This document shows, in pieces, positions 33,572 through 45,850 of a stretch of 64,000 bases of DNA. This stretch comes from Photorhabdus australis DSM 17609 (GTDB lineage: Bacteria; Pseudomonadota; Gammaproteobacteria; Enterobacterales; Enterobacteriaceae). The stretch is taken from NCBI RefSeq assembly GCF_000711895.1, contig NZ_KL543985.1, positions 88,341 through 152,340 on the forward strand. Direction: 5' to 3'. A program made the position numbers and the translations under genes. Position 1 is the stretch's first letter. Each line of letters begins with the position of its first letter. The notes below the pieces were generated by a model. That model was not told the DNA's origin. It saw nothing but the letters and a program-made list of their open reading frames with translations, and did not search any database.

Positions 33572-33815
33572 AATAGAGATAACCTGATTCTAGAAAAAAT
33601 GGGGAACAAAGCACCTATGAGTGCTGAGTCGGGCGAGATTATAGGGAGTTAATTGTATCTGTTCCAGTGTAAACAAGATTAAGTCTCATTTTTTTCGAAG
33701 CGTTTCGCATAAAAAGCATGCAACAAGTAAGATCTGAAAAGAATTCTTTCTTCATATACACAAAAAACGGGCAATGAAAAGATCAATTACCCGTTGCCAT
33801 AAATCAAATTGATTC

Positions 33816-34928
33816 TTAAACCGCGCGGAATGAAATTTCCGTCGGTATCTTCTCTCCCTGCCAGTACATCTGTGCAGAAATATTCGCTGCAATTTCTCGG
33901 TAAATATCCGTGAATTCACTATCAGGATCACTGATAACGGTTGGCTGACCACGGTCTAGATCTTCACGTAAAGAAATATGCAAGGGAATTTGTCCCAGCA
34001 ATTTGCAGTTATATTTAGCGGCTAATTTTTCCGCCCCTCCGGTACCAAAAATAGGTTCCAGGTGACCACAGTGACTACAAATATGCGCACTCATATTTTC
34101 AACAATGCCTAATACAGGAACCTTCACTTTTTGGAACATCACGATACCTTTCATCGCATCAATTAATGCAATATCTTGCGGCGTTGTTATCACTATTGCA
34201 CCAGTCACCGGGATATTTTGTGACAAAGTAAGCTGAATATCACCGGTTCCAGGAGGCATATCAATAACCAGATAATCAAGATCCGGCCATAATGTATCTT
34301 GCAGCATCTGCATCAATGCCTTACTGGCCATCGGACCACGCCACACCATCGCATTGTCATCTGTCACCAAATAACCAATGGAATTAGTGGCAAGACCGTG
34401 AGTCATGATAGGCGCCATATGTTGCCCATCCGGGGAGGTTGGGCGCTCTTTAGTTGTTCCCAGCATATTTGGGACAGAAGGACCGTAGATATCTGCATCC
34501 AGAATACCCACTTTTGCACCTTCCTGAGCCAGCGCTAGTGCCAGATTTACGGCAGTACTGGATTTACCCACCCCGCCTTTACCTGAGCTGACCGCTAAAA
34601 TATTGCGGACACCATTAATTCCCGGCAAATCGTTAGCACGGCGTAATGTGCTGATATCATGAAGCAATTTCCATACAACAGATTTCGCCCCAGTTGCCGC
34701 TTGCAATTTTTGAGTTGTCGTCTGTTTCAACGTTTCAAAACCACGTTGCCAAACAAACGGCATGATTAATTCAATATGTAGAACACCATCAAGCATCGTA
34801 CATCGATGCAGTGCTTTTAGAGTGATCAGATCGTGTTCCAATGTCAGATGTGTAAAGGCAGCAAGTATTTTTGTTACCTGAGATTTCAGCAGGTCAGGAT
34901 TGGTCTGCTCGGGGGATTGTGAGTTCAT
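33816..34928 (-). CDS. mrp: Fe-S cluster carrier ATPase Mrp/ApbC
   Basis: P-loop ATPase that binds and transfers iron-sulfur clusters. The 370 residues carry an N-terminal MIP18-like domain (about 1-100), a deviant Walker A loop SSGKGGVGKSSTAVNLA near residue 115, DADIYGPSVPNMLG, the cluster-binding CSHCGH, and FGTGGAEKLA. The C-terminus YWQGEKIPTEISFRAV is nearly the same as in E. coli. It is divergent from metG, the standard enterobacterial arrangement. Confidence 0.96.
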   Translation of the reverse strand: MNSQSPEQTNPDLLKSQVTKILAAFTHLTLEHDLITLKALHRCTMLDGVLHIELIMPFVWQRGFETLKQTTTQKLQAATGAKSVVWKLLHDISTLRRANDLPGINGVRNILAVSSGKGGVGKSSTAVNLALALAQEGAKVGILDADIYGPSVPNMLGTTKERPTSPDGQHMAPIMTHGLATNSIGYLVTDDNAMVWRGPMASKALMQMLQDTLWPDLDYLVIDMPPGTGDIQLTLSQNIPVTGAIVITTPQDIALIDAMKGIVMFQKVKVPVLGIVENMSAHICSHCGHLEPIFGTGGAEKLAAKYNCKLLGQIPLHISLREDLDRGQPTVISDPDSEFTDIYREIAANISAQMYWQGEKIPTEISFRAV

Positions 34929-35147
34929 CCCGGCTCCTTTGATTATCGTTATTACCTAAAAACCATCTTTTCATCATAACAGAACCTAATGAGTTCGGAT
35001 AAGATCAGGCATAAAAACTCATTTCCAGCTCACTGATTCGATTTTTATTCAATAAAATTCGCTAAGACTCAGCATGACCCTAGCGACAATTTTTTCGATA
35101 AGGTAACATCGAACTCCCTTTTCACTTACGGAAGTTAGATCCTTATT

Positions 35148-37175
35148 ATGTCTCAAGTCGCAAAAAAACTATTGGTGACGTGTGCGTTACCATATGCTAA
35201 CGGTCCAATCCATCTCGGTCACATGCTGGAACATATCCAGGCAGATATTTGGGTCCGTTTTCAGCGAATGCGCGGCAAAGAGGTTCACTTTATCTGCGCC
35301 GACGATGCCCATGGAACACCAGTCATGCTGAAAGCTCAGCAAATGGGTATTGCTCCTGAAGAGATGATCGCAGCCGTGAACCAAGAGCATCATCAGGATT
35401 TTACTGGCTTTTCAGTTAGCTATGATAACTATCACTCCACACACAGCAAAGAGAACCAAGAGTTATCAACTAAGATTTACCTGGAACTGAAAAAGAATGG
35501 CCATATTAAGAGCCGTACCATTTCTCAGTTATATGATCCTGAGAAAGGTATGTTTCTGCCAGATCGCTTTGTAAAAGGCAGCTGCCCGAAATGCAAGGCA
35601 GAGGATCAATATGGCGATAACTGCGAAGTTTGTGGCTCGACTTACAGTCCAACTGAGCTGCTTAACCCACGTTCTGCTGTCTCCGGTGCGACACCAGAAA
35701 TGCGTGAAACAGAACATTTCTTCTTCGATCTACCTGCATTCAGTAACATGTTACAAGCATGGACCCGTTCCGGTGCATTGCAGGAACAAGTGGCTAACAA
35801 AATGCAGGAATGGTTTGAATCCGGCTTACAACAGTGGGACATCACCCGTGACGCGCCTTATTTCGGTTTTGAAATTCCTGATGCACCGGGCAAATATTTC
35901 TATGTCTGGCTGGATGCCCCTATCGGTTATATGGGTTCTTTCCAAAACTTGTGTGACAAACGCGAAAATCTGAGCTTCGATGATTTCTGGGCAAAAGATT
36001 CCACCGCCGAGCTTTATCACTTTATCGGTAAAGACATTGTTTACTTCCACAGCCTATTCTGGCCGGCCATGCTGGAAGGCAGCGGTTATCGTAAGCCAAC
36101 AAATATTTTTGTTCACGGCTATGTGACCGTAAACGGTGCAAAGATGTCCAAATCCCGCGGTACTTTTATTAAGGCCAGCACTTACTTGGATCATCTAGAT
36201 GCAGACTGTCTGCGTTATTACTATGCAGCTAAACTCTCTTCCCGTATCGATGATATCGATTTGAATCTGGAAGATTTTGTTCAGCGTGTTAACAGCGATA
36301 TCGTTAACAAGGTTGTTAACCTGGCATCCCGTAATGCAGGTTTCATTAATAAACGTTTTAGTGGCAAGCTGGCGGATAAACTGGCTGATCCAGCGCTTTA
36401 CCAGAAGTTTATTGATGGTGCGAAAGTTATCGAAGAGGAGTTTAATAACCGCGAATTCAGTAAAGCAATCCGTGAAATCATGATGCTGGCTGATTTGGCA
36501 AACCGTTATGTGGATGAACAAGCGCCATGGGTTGTGGCAAAAGAAGAAGGTCGTGATGCGGATCTCCAGGCTATCTGCTCAATGGGAATCAACCTGTTCC
36601 GTGTTCTAATGACGTTCCTGAAACCAGTTTTGCCAAATCTAGCAGAACGTGCCGAAGCGTTCCTGAACACAGAATTGACCTGGGATAACATCGAACAACC
36701 GCTACTGGATCATCAGGTTTCCGCCTTCAAAGCACTATTCAACCGTATTGATATGGACAAAGTAAATACTATGGTTGCTGCATCTAAAGAAAACATCAGC
36801 ACCCCACAAAAAGTCAGCGGTCCATTGGCAGAGGCTCCGATTCAGGACACTATCACCTTTGATGAGTTCGACAAAGTCGATATGCGCGTTGCTCTTATCA
36901 AACAAGCTGATTTCGTCGAAGGCTCAGATAAATTGCTGAAATTGATACTGGATCTTGGTGGCGAAACCCGGCAAGTATTTTCTGGTATCCGCTCCAGTTA
37001 TCCTGATCCAAAAGCGCTGGAAGGCCGTTTGACCATCATGGTTGCTAACCTGGCGCCACGTAAAATGCGCTTTGGTGTTTCTGAGGGTATGGTAATGGCA
37101 GCTGGACCTGGCGGAAAAGACATTTTCCTACTCAGCCCTGATAGTGGTGCACAACCGGGTATGCAGGTGAAATAA
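35148..37175 (+). CDS. metG: Methionyl-tRNA synthetase
   Basis: 675-residue class I synthetase. The HIGH motif appears as [12 protein letters not shown] (about residue 21), the zinc knuckle as [18 protein letters not shown] (about 146-163), and KMSKS as [11 protein letters not shown] (about 333). The anticodon-binding helices follow, then a C-terminal Trbp111-like tRNA-binding and dimerisation domain (about 575-675: [24 protein letters not shown]). The ATG at 35148 begins [19 protein letters not shown]. Confidence 0.98.
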   Translation: MSQVAKKLLVTCALPYANGPIHLGHMLEHIQADIWVRFQRMRGKEVHFICADDAHGTPVMLKAQQMGIAPEEMIAAVNQEHHQDFTGFSVSYDNYHSTHSKENQELSTKIYLELKKNGHIKSRTISQLYDPEKGMFLPDRFVKGSCPKCKAEDQYGDNCEVCGSTYSPTELLNPRSAVSGATPEMRETEHFFFDLPAFSNMLQAWTRSGALQEQVANKMQEWFESGLQQWDITRDAPYFGFEIPDAPGKYFYVWLDAPIGYMGSFQNLCDKRENLSFDDFWAKDSTAELYHFIGKDIVYFHSLFWPAMLEGSGYRKPTNIFVHGYVTVNGAKMSKSRGTFIKASTYLDHLDADCLRYYYAAKLSSRIDDIDLNLEDFVQRVNSDIVNKVVNLASRNAGFINKRFSGKLADKLADPALYQKFIDGAKVIEEEFNNREFSKAIREIMMLADLANRYVDEQAPWVVAKEEGRDADLQAICSMGINLFRVLMTFLKPVLPNLAERAEAFLNTELTWDNIEQPLLDHQVSAFKALFNRIDMDKVNTMVAASKENISTPQKVSGPLAEAPIQDTITFDEFDKVDMRVALIKQADFVEGSDKLLKLILDLGGETRQVFSGIRSSYPDPKALEGRLTIMVANLAPRKMRFGVSEGMVMAAGPGGKDIFLLSPDSGAQPGMQVK

Positions 37176-37208
37176 TAGTTAATTTATTTCACTAATATTT
37201 CTACCCAC

Positions 37209-37236
37209 GGGGATCAGCAATGATCCCCACTTTTTT
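37209..37236 (+). terminator. Terminator after metG
   Basis: Stem GGGGATCA/TGATCCCC with a 4-base loop, followed by AC and six T. Confidence 0.92.
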
Positions 37237-37237
37237 A

Positions 37238-37678
37238 ATGTGAGCTTTGACATCCTTGTATCTTGGATTTACCCAGAGCATCACTTTCAACATGCCAGCG
37301 AGCAAGCTGCCAGTAAATTAGAGTCTTCATTTCAAAATACTTACTGCTTATCAGTTGGGACTATTACTAAGGCGACTGGTATCCAGCTTGTGTCTTAAGA
37401 ATCAGTTTTCTGGGCAAACTTTTTCGTTAATTGTCGAACAAGGGACGATAGAAGATAGACCAGCCTTGGTTTTGATCCTCTTTTATTGGTTAATTATATG
37501 TGACATGGAAAATTTCCATCTCCAGTATCCACTTTGGATTTTCATCAATAGAAAGTAAAGTTCAAAGTAGTTAATGAAATTATCACTAGTTATAGTCAGA
37601 TAATTCAGTTAAATTATCATCGAATTTAGAATGAAATTGAAGTAAATCAATGTGTAGGAAAATTATCAGGAGGTTAGT
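37238..37678. other. Intergenic region metG-hcp relic
   Basis: About 440 bp. No coding sequence that I can support; the last ten bases carry a strong GGAGG ribosome-binding site for the hcp relic. Confidence 0.45.
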
Positions 37679-38043
37679 ATGGCCATACCGGCATATATAT
37701 GGTTGCAAGATGATGGTGGTGCAGATATTAAAGGATCTGTCGATGTACAAAATCGCGTCGGGCATCTCCATACCTTTATAAAGCTGTTGCCACTGGACAG
37801 ACGTTACAATCTGCTAATATCAAGTGGTACAAAATAAACGATGCATGTCAGGAAGAGGAATATTTCCATATCCTTATGAGCGGAGTGAAAATTATTTCAA
37901 TTTCTCCAATAATGCATAATATAAGAGATCCATCTTATCAACATTTTAACCATCTAGAATCCGTTGAAATCAGATACGAGAAAATTACGTGGAAATACCT
38001 TGACGGTAATATCATTTACTCTGATTCTTGGAAAGAGCGCTAA
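37679..38043 (+). pseudogene. hcp: Type VI secretion Hcp, internally deleted relic
   Basis: After a GGAGG ribosome-binding site, the ATG at 37679 reads MAIPAYIWLQDDGGADIKGS then VDVQNRVG, the start of an Hcp tube protein. Near 37760 the sequence jumps to a later part of Hcp in another frame: PYLYKAVATGQTLQSANIKW, then YKINDACQEEEYF, then NHLESVEIRYEKITWKYLDG, and NIIYSDSWKER with a stop at 38041. About 45 internal codons of a normal 160-170-residue Hcp are missing and the reading frame is lost (365 bp in total). No other type VI genes are nearby, so it was an orphan hcp. It cannot make a normal Hcp ring. Confidence 0.88.
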
Positions 38044-38069
38044 GAAATAACGCCGGAATATCCGGCATT

Positions 38070-38363
38070 TTATCGAAGTCTATTAAAAATCCAACTGGCG
38101 ATTTTGTGTATAGTTAGAGCCATCATTAAAAGTACAAAGATGTCTATAAAAAATTCAATCCAGCTATCTTCGCAATTTCCCCCTAACCAACCCAAATTTA
38201 TACTGTTCAGGAAACGTTCTACCATGCGGTACACCTGATAAACAGCTAATCTTAACGGAGTAATTAGCCGGAACGCTAGCAGTGCGGTCAACAGGCATAA
38301 CAAATAACCCAATAAGCTAAGAAACTTTACACGCACCAAAATTTGCACTCCCTGTAACATCAA
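38070..38363 (-). CDS. Small hydrophobic membrane protein, unknown
   Basis: Up to 97 residues with two or three membrane segments (about 12-35, and 65-90), an arginine-rich middle (RLAVYQVYRMVERF) and a basic C-terminus. It converges on the hcp relic and ends 27 bp from it. I do not recognise the family. The start is uncertain: the frame opens with TTG-ATG at 38360-38363, but GGGAG lies just upstream of a TTG/GTG pair eleven to twelve codons later, giving MVRVKFLSLLGYLL. Hydrophobic proteins of this size, convergent with a toxin or effector gene, are sometimes immunity proteins; this is inference from layout only. Confidence 0.5.
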   Translation of the reverse strand: MMLQGVQILVRVKFLSLLGYLLCLLTALLAFRLITPLRLAVYQVYRMVERFLNSINLGWLGGNCEDSWIEFFIDIFVLLMMALTIHKIASWIFNRLR

Positions 38364-38804
38364 CTCTACCGTATGCCATCAATGAGCTGCCGGGTACTTT
38401 AAACTTACGGGTACGGAGCAGAGCGTTTCGCACGATATTAAAGTCAGAAACACGATAAAAGGTGATACATCCTCAGGACAGGTCGTTATAATTCATCCTA
38501 CAAATTTGCATGGTTATCCCCATATAATATATCTGCGAGTTGTATTCCACCTGCAATTGATTAAATTACTATTTTTTCATAGCGTATTTTTCCGTATAGT
38601 TGGACTTCAACGCTATCATAAAGTTCACTTTTTTCTAGAAAACCTCATATTAAATCAAACCACATATTACCAATCTTGCTAATCATTTTATCGGGGCTGT
38701 AATCCAGAACCGCCGAAATTTCCGTCATCCTTTCGAAGGAAAAGATGGCACATTCCCAAAGTTAATTGTATGATGAATACCTCGCCAGAATTAGGAATTT
38801 TGTT
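38364..38804. other. Intergenic region with possible decayed coding sequence
   Basis: About 440 bp before yohJ. Between about 38395 and 38560 one plus-strand frame stays open (KLTGTEQSVSHDIKVRN, then GDTSSGQVVIIHPTNLHGYP) and has less AT bias than the surroundings, but it lacks a start. It might be the relic of a gene that followed hcp. The rest is the AT-rich yohJ promoter region. Confidence 0.3.
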
Positions 38805-39233
38805 ATGTCGTTTCGTGAAGTACTGATTATTGGTTGGCAGTACCTGCGAGCATTTGTTCTGATTTATTTGTGTTTGCTGACAGGTAATGCCATTTCTTCC
38901 CTATTACCCATCATTATTCCCGGCAGTATTATCGGCATGTTGATATTATTCGTTTTATTAGCTTTTCAACTAATTCCTGCTCATTGGGCAAAACCCGGTT
39001 GTAGTTTGTTACTAAAAAATATGACCTTGCTGTTTCTGCCTATCGGTGTAGGCATTATGAATTATTACGATCAGATCAGCCAACAGATGCTACCGATTAT
39101 CCTTTCATGCTTGATCAGCACCGTCGTTGTTATGATTATCGTTGCTTACAGTTCCCATTATATTCACCGTGAACGCCCAATTATTGGTTCCGCATCAAAA
39201 GCTAAGACTAAACAACAGAAACAAGAGAAATAA
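38805..39233 (+). CDS. yohJ: LrgA-family membrane protein YohJ
   Basis: 142-residue holin-like inner-membrane protein with four membrane helices and a basic C-terminal tail. The core [43 protein letters not shown] and [14 protein letters not shown] matches E. coli YohJ. LrgA/CidA proteins pair with LrgB proteins and have been linked to murein hydrolase control and to pyruvate or similar small-molecule transport. I chose the ATG at 38805 with AGGA nine bases upstream; the frame from 38766 adds an unlikely hydrophilic leader. yohK follows after two bases. Confidence 0.92.
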   Translation: MSFREVLIIGWQYLRAFVLIYLCLLTGNAISSLLPIIIPGSIIGMLILFVLLAFQLIPAHWAKPGCSLLLKNMTLLFLPIGVGIMNYYDQISQQMLPIILSCLISTVVVMIIVAYSSHYIHRERPIIGSASKAKTKQQKQEK

Positions 39234-39235
39234 AA

Positions 39236-39931
39236 ATGTTAAGTCATATTTGGTGGTCACTACCACTGACATTATTTGTATTCTACCTCGCAAGAAAACT
39301 TTCACTACGGTTCAAAATTCCTCTTCTCAATCCTTTATTGGTTTCCATCGCGGTACTTATTCCAATATTGTTAATAACCAATACTCCCTATGATCACTAT
39401 TTCGCTGGTAGCCGAATTCTGAATGATCTGCTCCAGCCCGCCGTGGTTGCACTGGCATTTCCTTTATATGAGCAGTTGCACCAAATCCGGGCCCAATGGA
39501 AATCCATTATTAGTATCTGTTTTATCGGCAGTATCGTTGCCATGGTGACAGGTACTGCTATCGCGCTGTGGACAGGTGCCACGCCTGAAATGGCTGCTTC
39601 TATACTGCCTAAATCAGTCACGACACCTATCGCAATGGCAGTAGCAGAGGCTATCGGCGGTATTCCTGCAATTAGCGCGGCTTGTGTCATTTTTGTCGGT
39701 ATTCTTGGCACTGTATTTGGTCATAACCTGTTCGATATTCTGCAGGTGAAAACCAAAGCATCCCGCGGTTTAGCCATGGGAACAGCATCGCATGCTTTAG
39801 GTACTGCCCGTTGTGCAGAAGTCAATTTTGTTGAAGGAGCATACAGCTCATTGGCACTGATGACCTGCGGTATCATTACTTCACTGACTGCCCCTTTTGT
39901 GTTCCCAGTGCTGCTATACTTATTTGGCTAG
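39236..39931 (+). CDS. yohK: LrgB-family membrane protein YohK
   Basis: 231 residues, six to seven membrane helices, partner of YohJ. Conserved motifs are LLQPAVVALAFPLYEQ, LPKSVTTPIAMAVAEAIGGIP, and FGHNLFDILQVKTKASRGLA then MGTASHALGTARC. It begins two bases after the yohJ stop codon, so the pair is coupled. The yohJ-yohK-cdd order is as in E. coli. Confidence 0.95.
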   Translation: MLSHIWWSLPLTLFVFYLARKLSLRFKIPLLNPLLVSIAVLIPILLITNTPYDHYFAGSRILNDLLQPAVVALAFPLYEQLHQIRAQWKSIISICFIGSIVAMVTGTAIALWTGATPEMAASILPKSVTTPIAMAVAEAIGGIPAISAACVIFVGILGTVFGHNLFDILQVKTKASRGLAMGTASHALGTARCAEVNFVEGAYSSLALMTCGIITSLTAPFVFPVLLYLFG

Positions 39932-40070
39932 TTATAGTAAAAAAATTTGATCCGGATCTCCCATTTAGTGGGTTTAATTACAAGAATTTCATCAGCTATA
40001 TGATATTGCTCACATTAAAAACCTGACCAGACAGCCTAGAATGATCTTAAATTAATCTGGAGATCATTCT

Positions 40071-40955
40071 ATGCAAGCTCGTTTTCATTCTGTCTGGATG
40101 CAATTGCCATCTAAACTACAAGATGCACTTTTACCCCATATAGGAAATAATGATTTTCCTGCCATGCTTACCGCTGAACAAGCCAAATCAGTCAAGAAAG
40201 CTTGCGACTTTGACGATAACACATTGGCGATCGCCCTTCTGCCATTAGCCGCAGCATGCTCTCTCACGCCGATATCGCATTTTAATGTCGGCGCAATTGC
40301 CCATGGAGAAAGTGGAACCCTCTACTTTGGCGCCAATATGGAATTTACCGACGTGCCGTTACAGCAAACAATTCATGCTGAACAATGTGCTATTACTCAC
40401 GCCTGGTTGCGGGGTGAGAAAAAACTGAAATCTATTACCGTGAATTATTCTCCATGCGGCCACTGCCGTCAGTTTATGAATGAACTTAATAGTGGCACAC
40501 AACTAGAAGTCCATCTACCAAAGCAACCACCTTCAACATTAGGTAACTATTTACCTGCTCCATTTGGTCCAAACGATCTGGGTATTACTACTCTGTTAAT
40601 GGACCCGGTTAATCATGGCTATAAATTAGAAACCACCGATAAGCTGGTCCTGGCTGCATTAGATGCAGCAAACCAGAGCCATGCTCCATATAGTCATTCA
40701 TACAGTGGTATAGCACTTTTGGGAAAAGATGGAAAAATTTATCCTGGACGCTACGCAGAAAACGCTGCATTTAACCCAAGCCTGCCGCCATTACAAGCAG
40801 CCCTGATTCTGATGAATATTTCTGGTGGTGATTGTTTGGCTGTCGAAAGAGCCGTGTTGGTTGAGGGAAAAAACAACAAAGTATCCCAACGAAATGCAAC
40901 TCAATCTACACTTGCTGCATTGGGTTGCAGTAAATTTGAGTGCTATACTTTTTGA
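40071..40955 (+). CDS. cdd: Cytidine deaminase
   Basis: Zinc enzyme that deaminates cytidine and deoxycytidine in salvage. The 294 residues are the long dimeric form, with an N-terminal catalytic domain (zinc and proton-shuttle residues in [10 protein letters not shown] and SPCGHCRQF, about 100-135) and a C-terminal non-catalytic duplicate (about 185-294, with [15 protein letters not shown]). Downstream of yohJK as in E. coli. Confidence 0.96.
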   Translation: MQARFHSVWMQLPSKLQDALLPHIGNNDFPAMLTAEQAKSVKKACDFDDNTLAIALLPLAAACSLTPISHFNVGAIAHGESGTLYFGANMEFTDVPLQQTIHAEQCAITHAWLRGEKKLKSITVNYSPCGHCRQFMNELNSGTQLEVHLPKQPPSTLGNYLPAPFGPNDLGITTLLMDPVNHGYKLETTDKLVLAALDAANQSHAPYSHSYSGIALLGKDGKIYPGRYAENAAFNPSLPPLQAALILMNISGGDCLAVERAVLVEGKNNKVSQRNATQSTLAALGCSKFECYTF

Positions 40956-41161
40956 ATTCAGAGAATTTTTCCCTCTATTCAGATAGAGGGTTTTCCTCTA
41001 TAAAAACGGTGAACGTAACATTTTATTAGCCAAATTTGGATGTTATCTCTCATTTTTACTCATAATACCTCTAATTAAGTAACATTTACTGTACATATTT
41101 TTCCTATCTCTTAGGATCTGTAGCTGACCTTATTATCCATTTAGTTCAAAGAGTAAGATTC

Positions 41162-42859
41162 ATGGAACTGGAACACGAAAGTAAACGTCCATTATATATT
41201 CCCTATGCTGGCCCAATTCTGTTGGAATTCCCCCTGCTGAATAAAGGCAGTGCCTTTACTAAAGAAGAACGCAGCACTTTTAACCTTTATGGTTTATTAC
41301 CTGAAGCCGTCGAAACTATCGAAGAACAAGCTGAACGCGCCTATAGACAGTATCTTGATTTCGAAAATGATGCCGACAAACATATTTATCTGCGCAATAT
41401 TCAGGACACTAACGAAACGCTGTTCTACCGCCTGCTGGATGCACATTTGAACGAAATGATGCCAATCATCTACACCCCAACGGTAGGTGAAGCCTGTGAA
41501 CACTTTTCCGATATTTATCGTCGTGCTCGAGGCTTGTTCATCTCATACCCAAATAAAGAACACATTGATGACATGCTGCAAAATGCGACCAAACAAAATG
41601 TAAAAGTTATCGTTGTCACCGATGGCGAACGCATTCTTGGCTTGGGAGATCAAGGTATCGGCGGAATGGGTATTCCTATCGGTAAGCTCTCCCTGTATAC
41701 CGCTTGTGGTGGTATTAGCCCGGCCTATACGCTGCCAGTCGTACTTGATGTGGGAACTAATAACCCACAACGCCTGAATGACCCACTATATATGGGCTGG
41801 CGCCACCCTCGTATTACTGGTCAAGAATATGATGAATTCGTTGATGAATTTATTCAGGCCGTAAAACGCCGCTGGCCAAACGTATTGCTGCAATTTGAGG
41901 ATTTTGCGCAAAAAAATGCCATGCCGTTACTCAACCGTTATCGCCATGAAATTTGCTGCTTTAATGATGATATTCAGGGAACAGCTGCTGTTACTCTGGG
42001 TAGCCTGATTGCAGCTAGCCGCGCTGCTGGTCGCCAATTGAAAGACCAAACGGTTACTTTCCTGGGAGCAGGTTCCGCCGGTTGTGGTATCGCTGAACAG
42101 ATCGTTGCCCAGATGAAATCTGAAGGTTTAAGTGAAGAACAGGCTCGCGCCCGTATTTTTATGGTCGACCGCTTTGGTTTACTGACAGATAAGCTGCCAA
42201 ATCTATTGGATTTCCAGAACAAACTGGTGCAAAAAAGTGATTCACTGGTTGAATGGAATGTAAACAGCGATTCAATCTCCCTACTCGACGTTGTTCGTAA
42301 CGCTAAGCCAACTGTCTTGATTGGTGTTTCAGGTCAGTCAGGTTTGTTTACCGAAGAGATCATCCGTGAGATGCACAAACACTGCGAACGCCCAATCATA
42401 ATGCCATTATCTAACCCGACTTCCCGTGTTGAAGCCCGCCCAGAAGATATTATCAGCTGGACCGATGGTGCCGCCTTGGTTGCAACAGGAAGTCCATTCC
42501 ATCCAGTAAAATATAAAGGCCAGGAGTATCCAATCGCTCAATGTAACAACTCCTACATCTTCCCTGGAATTGGTCTGGGCGTTATTGCATCAGGAGCCAA
42601 GCTCGTCACTGATGGTATGTTAATGGCAGCAAGTCGAACACTGGCTGATTGTTCCCCATTAGCTCAGGAAGGTGAAGGTCCATTACTACCACTAATTGAT
42701 GATATTCAGGCCGTTTCACGCAAAATTGCTAAACAAGTTGCAAAAGAAGCACAAATACAAGGTGTTGCAACTGTTACATCAGATGGTGCGCTGGATGAAG
42801 CTATTGAACGTAATTTCTGGAAACCTGAATATCGCGTGTATAAACGCACTTCATTCTGA
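41162..42859 (+). CDS. maeA: NAD-dependent malic enzyme MaeA
   Basis: Oxidative decarboxylation of malate to pyruvate with NAD. The 565 residues match E. coli SfcA/MaeA. Seen are [18 protein letters not shown] with the catalytic tyrosine, [18 protein letters not shown], the metal-binding FEDFAQ and [16 protein letters not shown], and the NAD loop [15 protein letters not shown] (about 303-317). [20 protein letters not shown] precedes [13 protein letters not shown]. Transcribed alone, with a terminator 20 bp after the stop. Confidence 0.97.
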   Translation: MELEHESKRPLYIPYAGPILLEFPLLNKGSAFTKEERSTFNLYGLLPEAVETIEEQAERAYRQYLDFENDADKHIYLRNIQDTNETLFYRLLDAHLNEMMPIIYTPTVGEACEHFSDIYRRARGLFISYPNKEHIDDMLQNATKQNVKVIVVTDGERILGLGDQGIGGMGIPIGKLSLYTACGGISPAYTLPVVLDVGTNNPQRLNDPLYMGWRHPRITGQEYDEFVDEFIQAVKRRWPNVLLQFEDFAQKNAMPLLNRYRHEICCFNDDIQGTAAVTLGSLIAASRAAGRQLKDQTVTFLGAGSAGCGIAEQIVAQMKSEGLSEEQARARIFMVDRFGLLTDKLPNLLDFQNKLVQKSDSLVEWNVNSDSISLLDVVRNAKPTVLIGVSGQSGLFTEEIIREMHKHCERPIIMPLSNPTSRVEARPEDIISWTDGAALVATGSPFHPVKYKGQEYPIAQCNNSYIFPGIGLGVIASGAKLVTDGMLMAASRTLADCSPLAQEGEGPLLPLIDDIQAVSRKIAKQVAKEAQIQGVATVTSDGALDEAIERNFWKPEYRVYKRTSF

Positions 42860-42880
42860 TTTTCAGTATTAAAAATACTT

Positions 42881-42915
42881 AAAAAGCCTGTCAATCTCAC
42901 TGTCAGGCTTTTTTC
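42881..42915 (+). terminator. Terminator after maeA
   Basis: Stem AAAAGCCTG/CAGGCTTTT with an internal loop and six T. Confidence 0.9.
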
Positions 42916-42953
42916 TGTCGAGAAAACTTGCTTAGGTATTTCAGGTAAAGTAG

Positions 42954-44853
<1,900 letters not shown>

Positions 44854-44874
44854 TCTGATATCCCTATGTAGAAA

Positions 44875-45534
44875 TTACGAATGGCGAGTCGTGCGTAAAA
44901 ATTCCTGACGGGTATTCTGACTGGATTTAAATAATCCCCCCAGAGATGTCGTTGTCGTGGTACTGGTTGCATCACGAATGCCTCGCGCCTTCACACAATA
45001 GTGGATCGCATCAATAGATACTGCGACATTATTGGTACCAAGCAGTGTCTGTAATGCGATCAGAATCTGTTGTGTCAGGCGTTCCTGTACCTGTGGGCGC
45101 TGCGAGAAAAACTGCACAATACGGTTAATCTTGGATAACCCAATAACTTTATCTTTTGGGATATAAGCAACGGTAGCTTTACCATCAATAGTCACAAAAT
45201 GGTGCTCGCAGGTGCTGGTCAACGTGATATCACGCACTGTCACCATTTCATCTACTTTCATTTTGTTTTCTATTAGGGTGATTTTCGGGAAATTGCTGTA
45301 ATCCAATCCTGAAAAAATTTCGTCAACATACATTTTCGCAATACGACCGGGGGTATCCGACAAACTGTCATCACTCAGGTCAAGATTCAACAGTTTCATA
45401 ATTTCCGTCATATGCTCTTCAATACGTACTTTGCGTACTTCCGGTGCCAGTGTCTGACCACGTAAAGGAGTTTCAAGGCCACGAGCTTCCAGCGCTGAAT
45501 GCACAAGCTCAGCTTCTTTACTTAGAGATGACAT
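44875..45534 (-). CDS. folE: GTP cyclohydrolase I
   Basis: First enzyme of folate synthesis: GTP to dihydroneopterin triphosphate. About 219 residues. Zinc ligands are in TSTCEHHF (Cys, His) and HYCVKARG (Cys); [22 protein letters not shown] is the family signature. I chose the ATG at 45534 with GGAG six bases upstream. The C-terminus [18 protein letters not shown] then [15 protein letters not shown] is close to E. coli. Confidence 0.97.
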   Translation of the reverse strand: MSSLSKEAELVHSALEARGLETPLRGQTLAPEVRKVRIEEHMTEIMKLLNLDLSDDSLSDTPGRIAKMYVDEIFSGLDYSNFPKITLIENKMKVDEMVTVRDITLTSTCEHHFVTIDGKATVAYIPKDKVIGLSKINRIVQFFSQRPQVQERLTQQILIALQTLLGTNNVAVSIDAIHYCVKARGIRDATSTTTTTSLGGLFKSSQNTRQEFLRTTRHS

Positions 45535-45695
45535 TATTTTCTCCAAAGATATTACTTTCCATTATCTGGCGGGCAGTAAAAGTTGATATTTGAATCATGA
45601 GTCCCACAACAAAGGTAATCATGACTCATTGGTAACTATTGCGTACACTGTAAATGAGCACGTGGTGATTATCCAGTGATTACTTTTCATTATTA

Positions 45696-45822
45696 TATAC
45701 CCTTCATCTTTCAAGCTGCTGTTTTGTTGGCTGCGTTCACTTACCCCAGTCACATAGTTATCTATGCTCCTGGGGATGCGTTCTCTTGCCGTCGCGATGC
45801 ATTTTGAAATCCATAGGGTATA
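45696..45822 (+). repeat. ERIC-type intergenic repeat, copy 5
   Basis: 127 bp between the folE promoter side and the 3' end of the MFS gene. Like copies 6 and 7 it has CTGCTGTTTTGTTGGCTGC and CCCAGTCACATAGTTATC, a sub-variant distinct from copies 1-4, 8 and 9. Confidence 0.92.
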
Positions 45823-45850
45823 TGAATTTTTTATACACTCCCTTCACCGG

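Noticed and set aside
37355-37558. 67-codon frame between metG and the hcp relic
   Set aside because: No ribosome-binding site, hydrophobic but patternless, not recognised.
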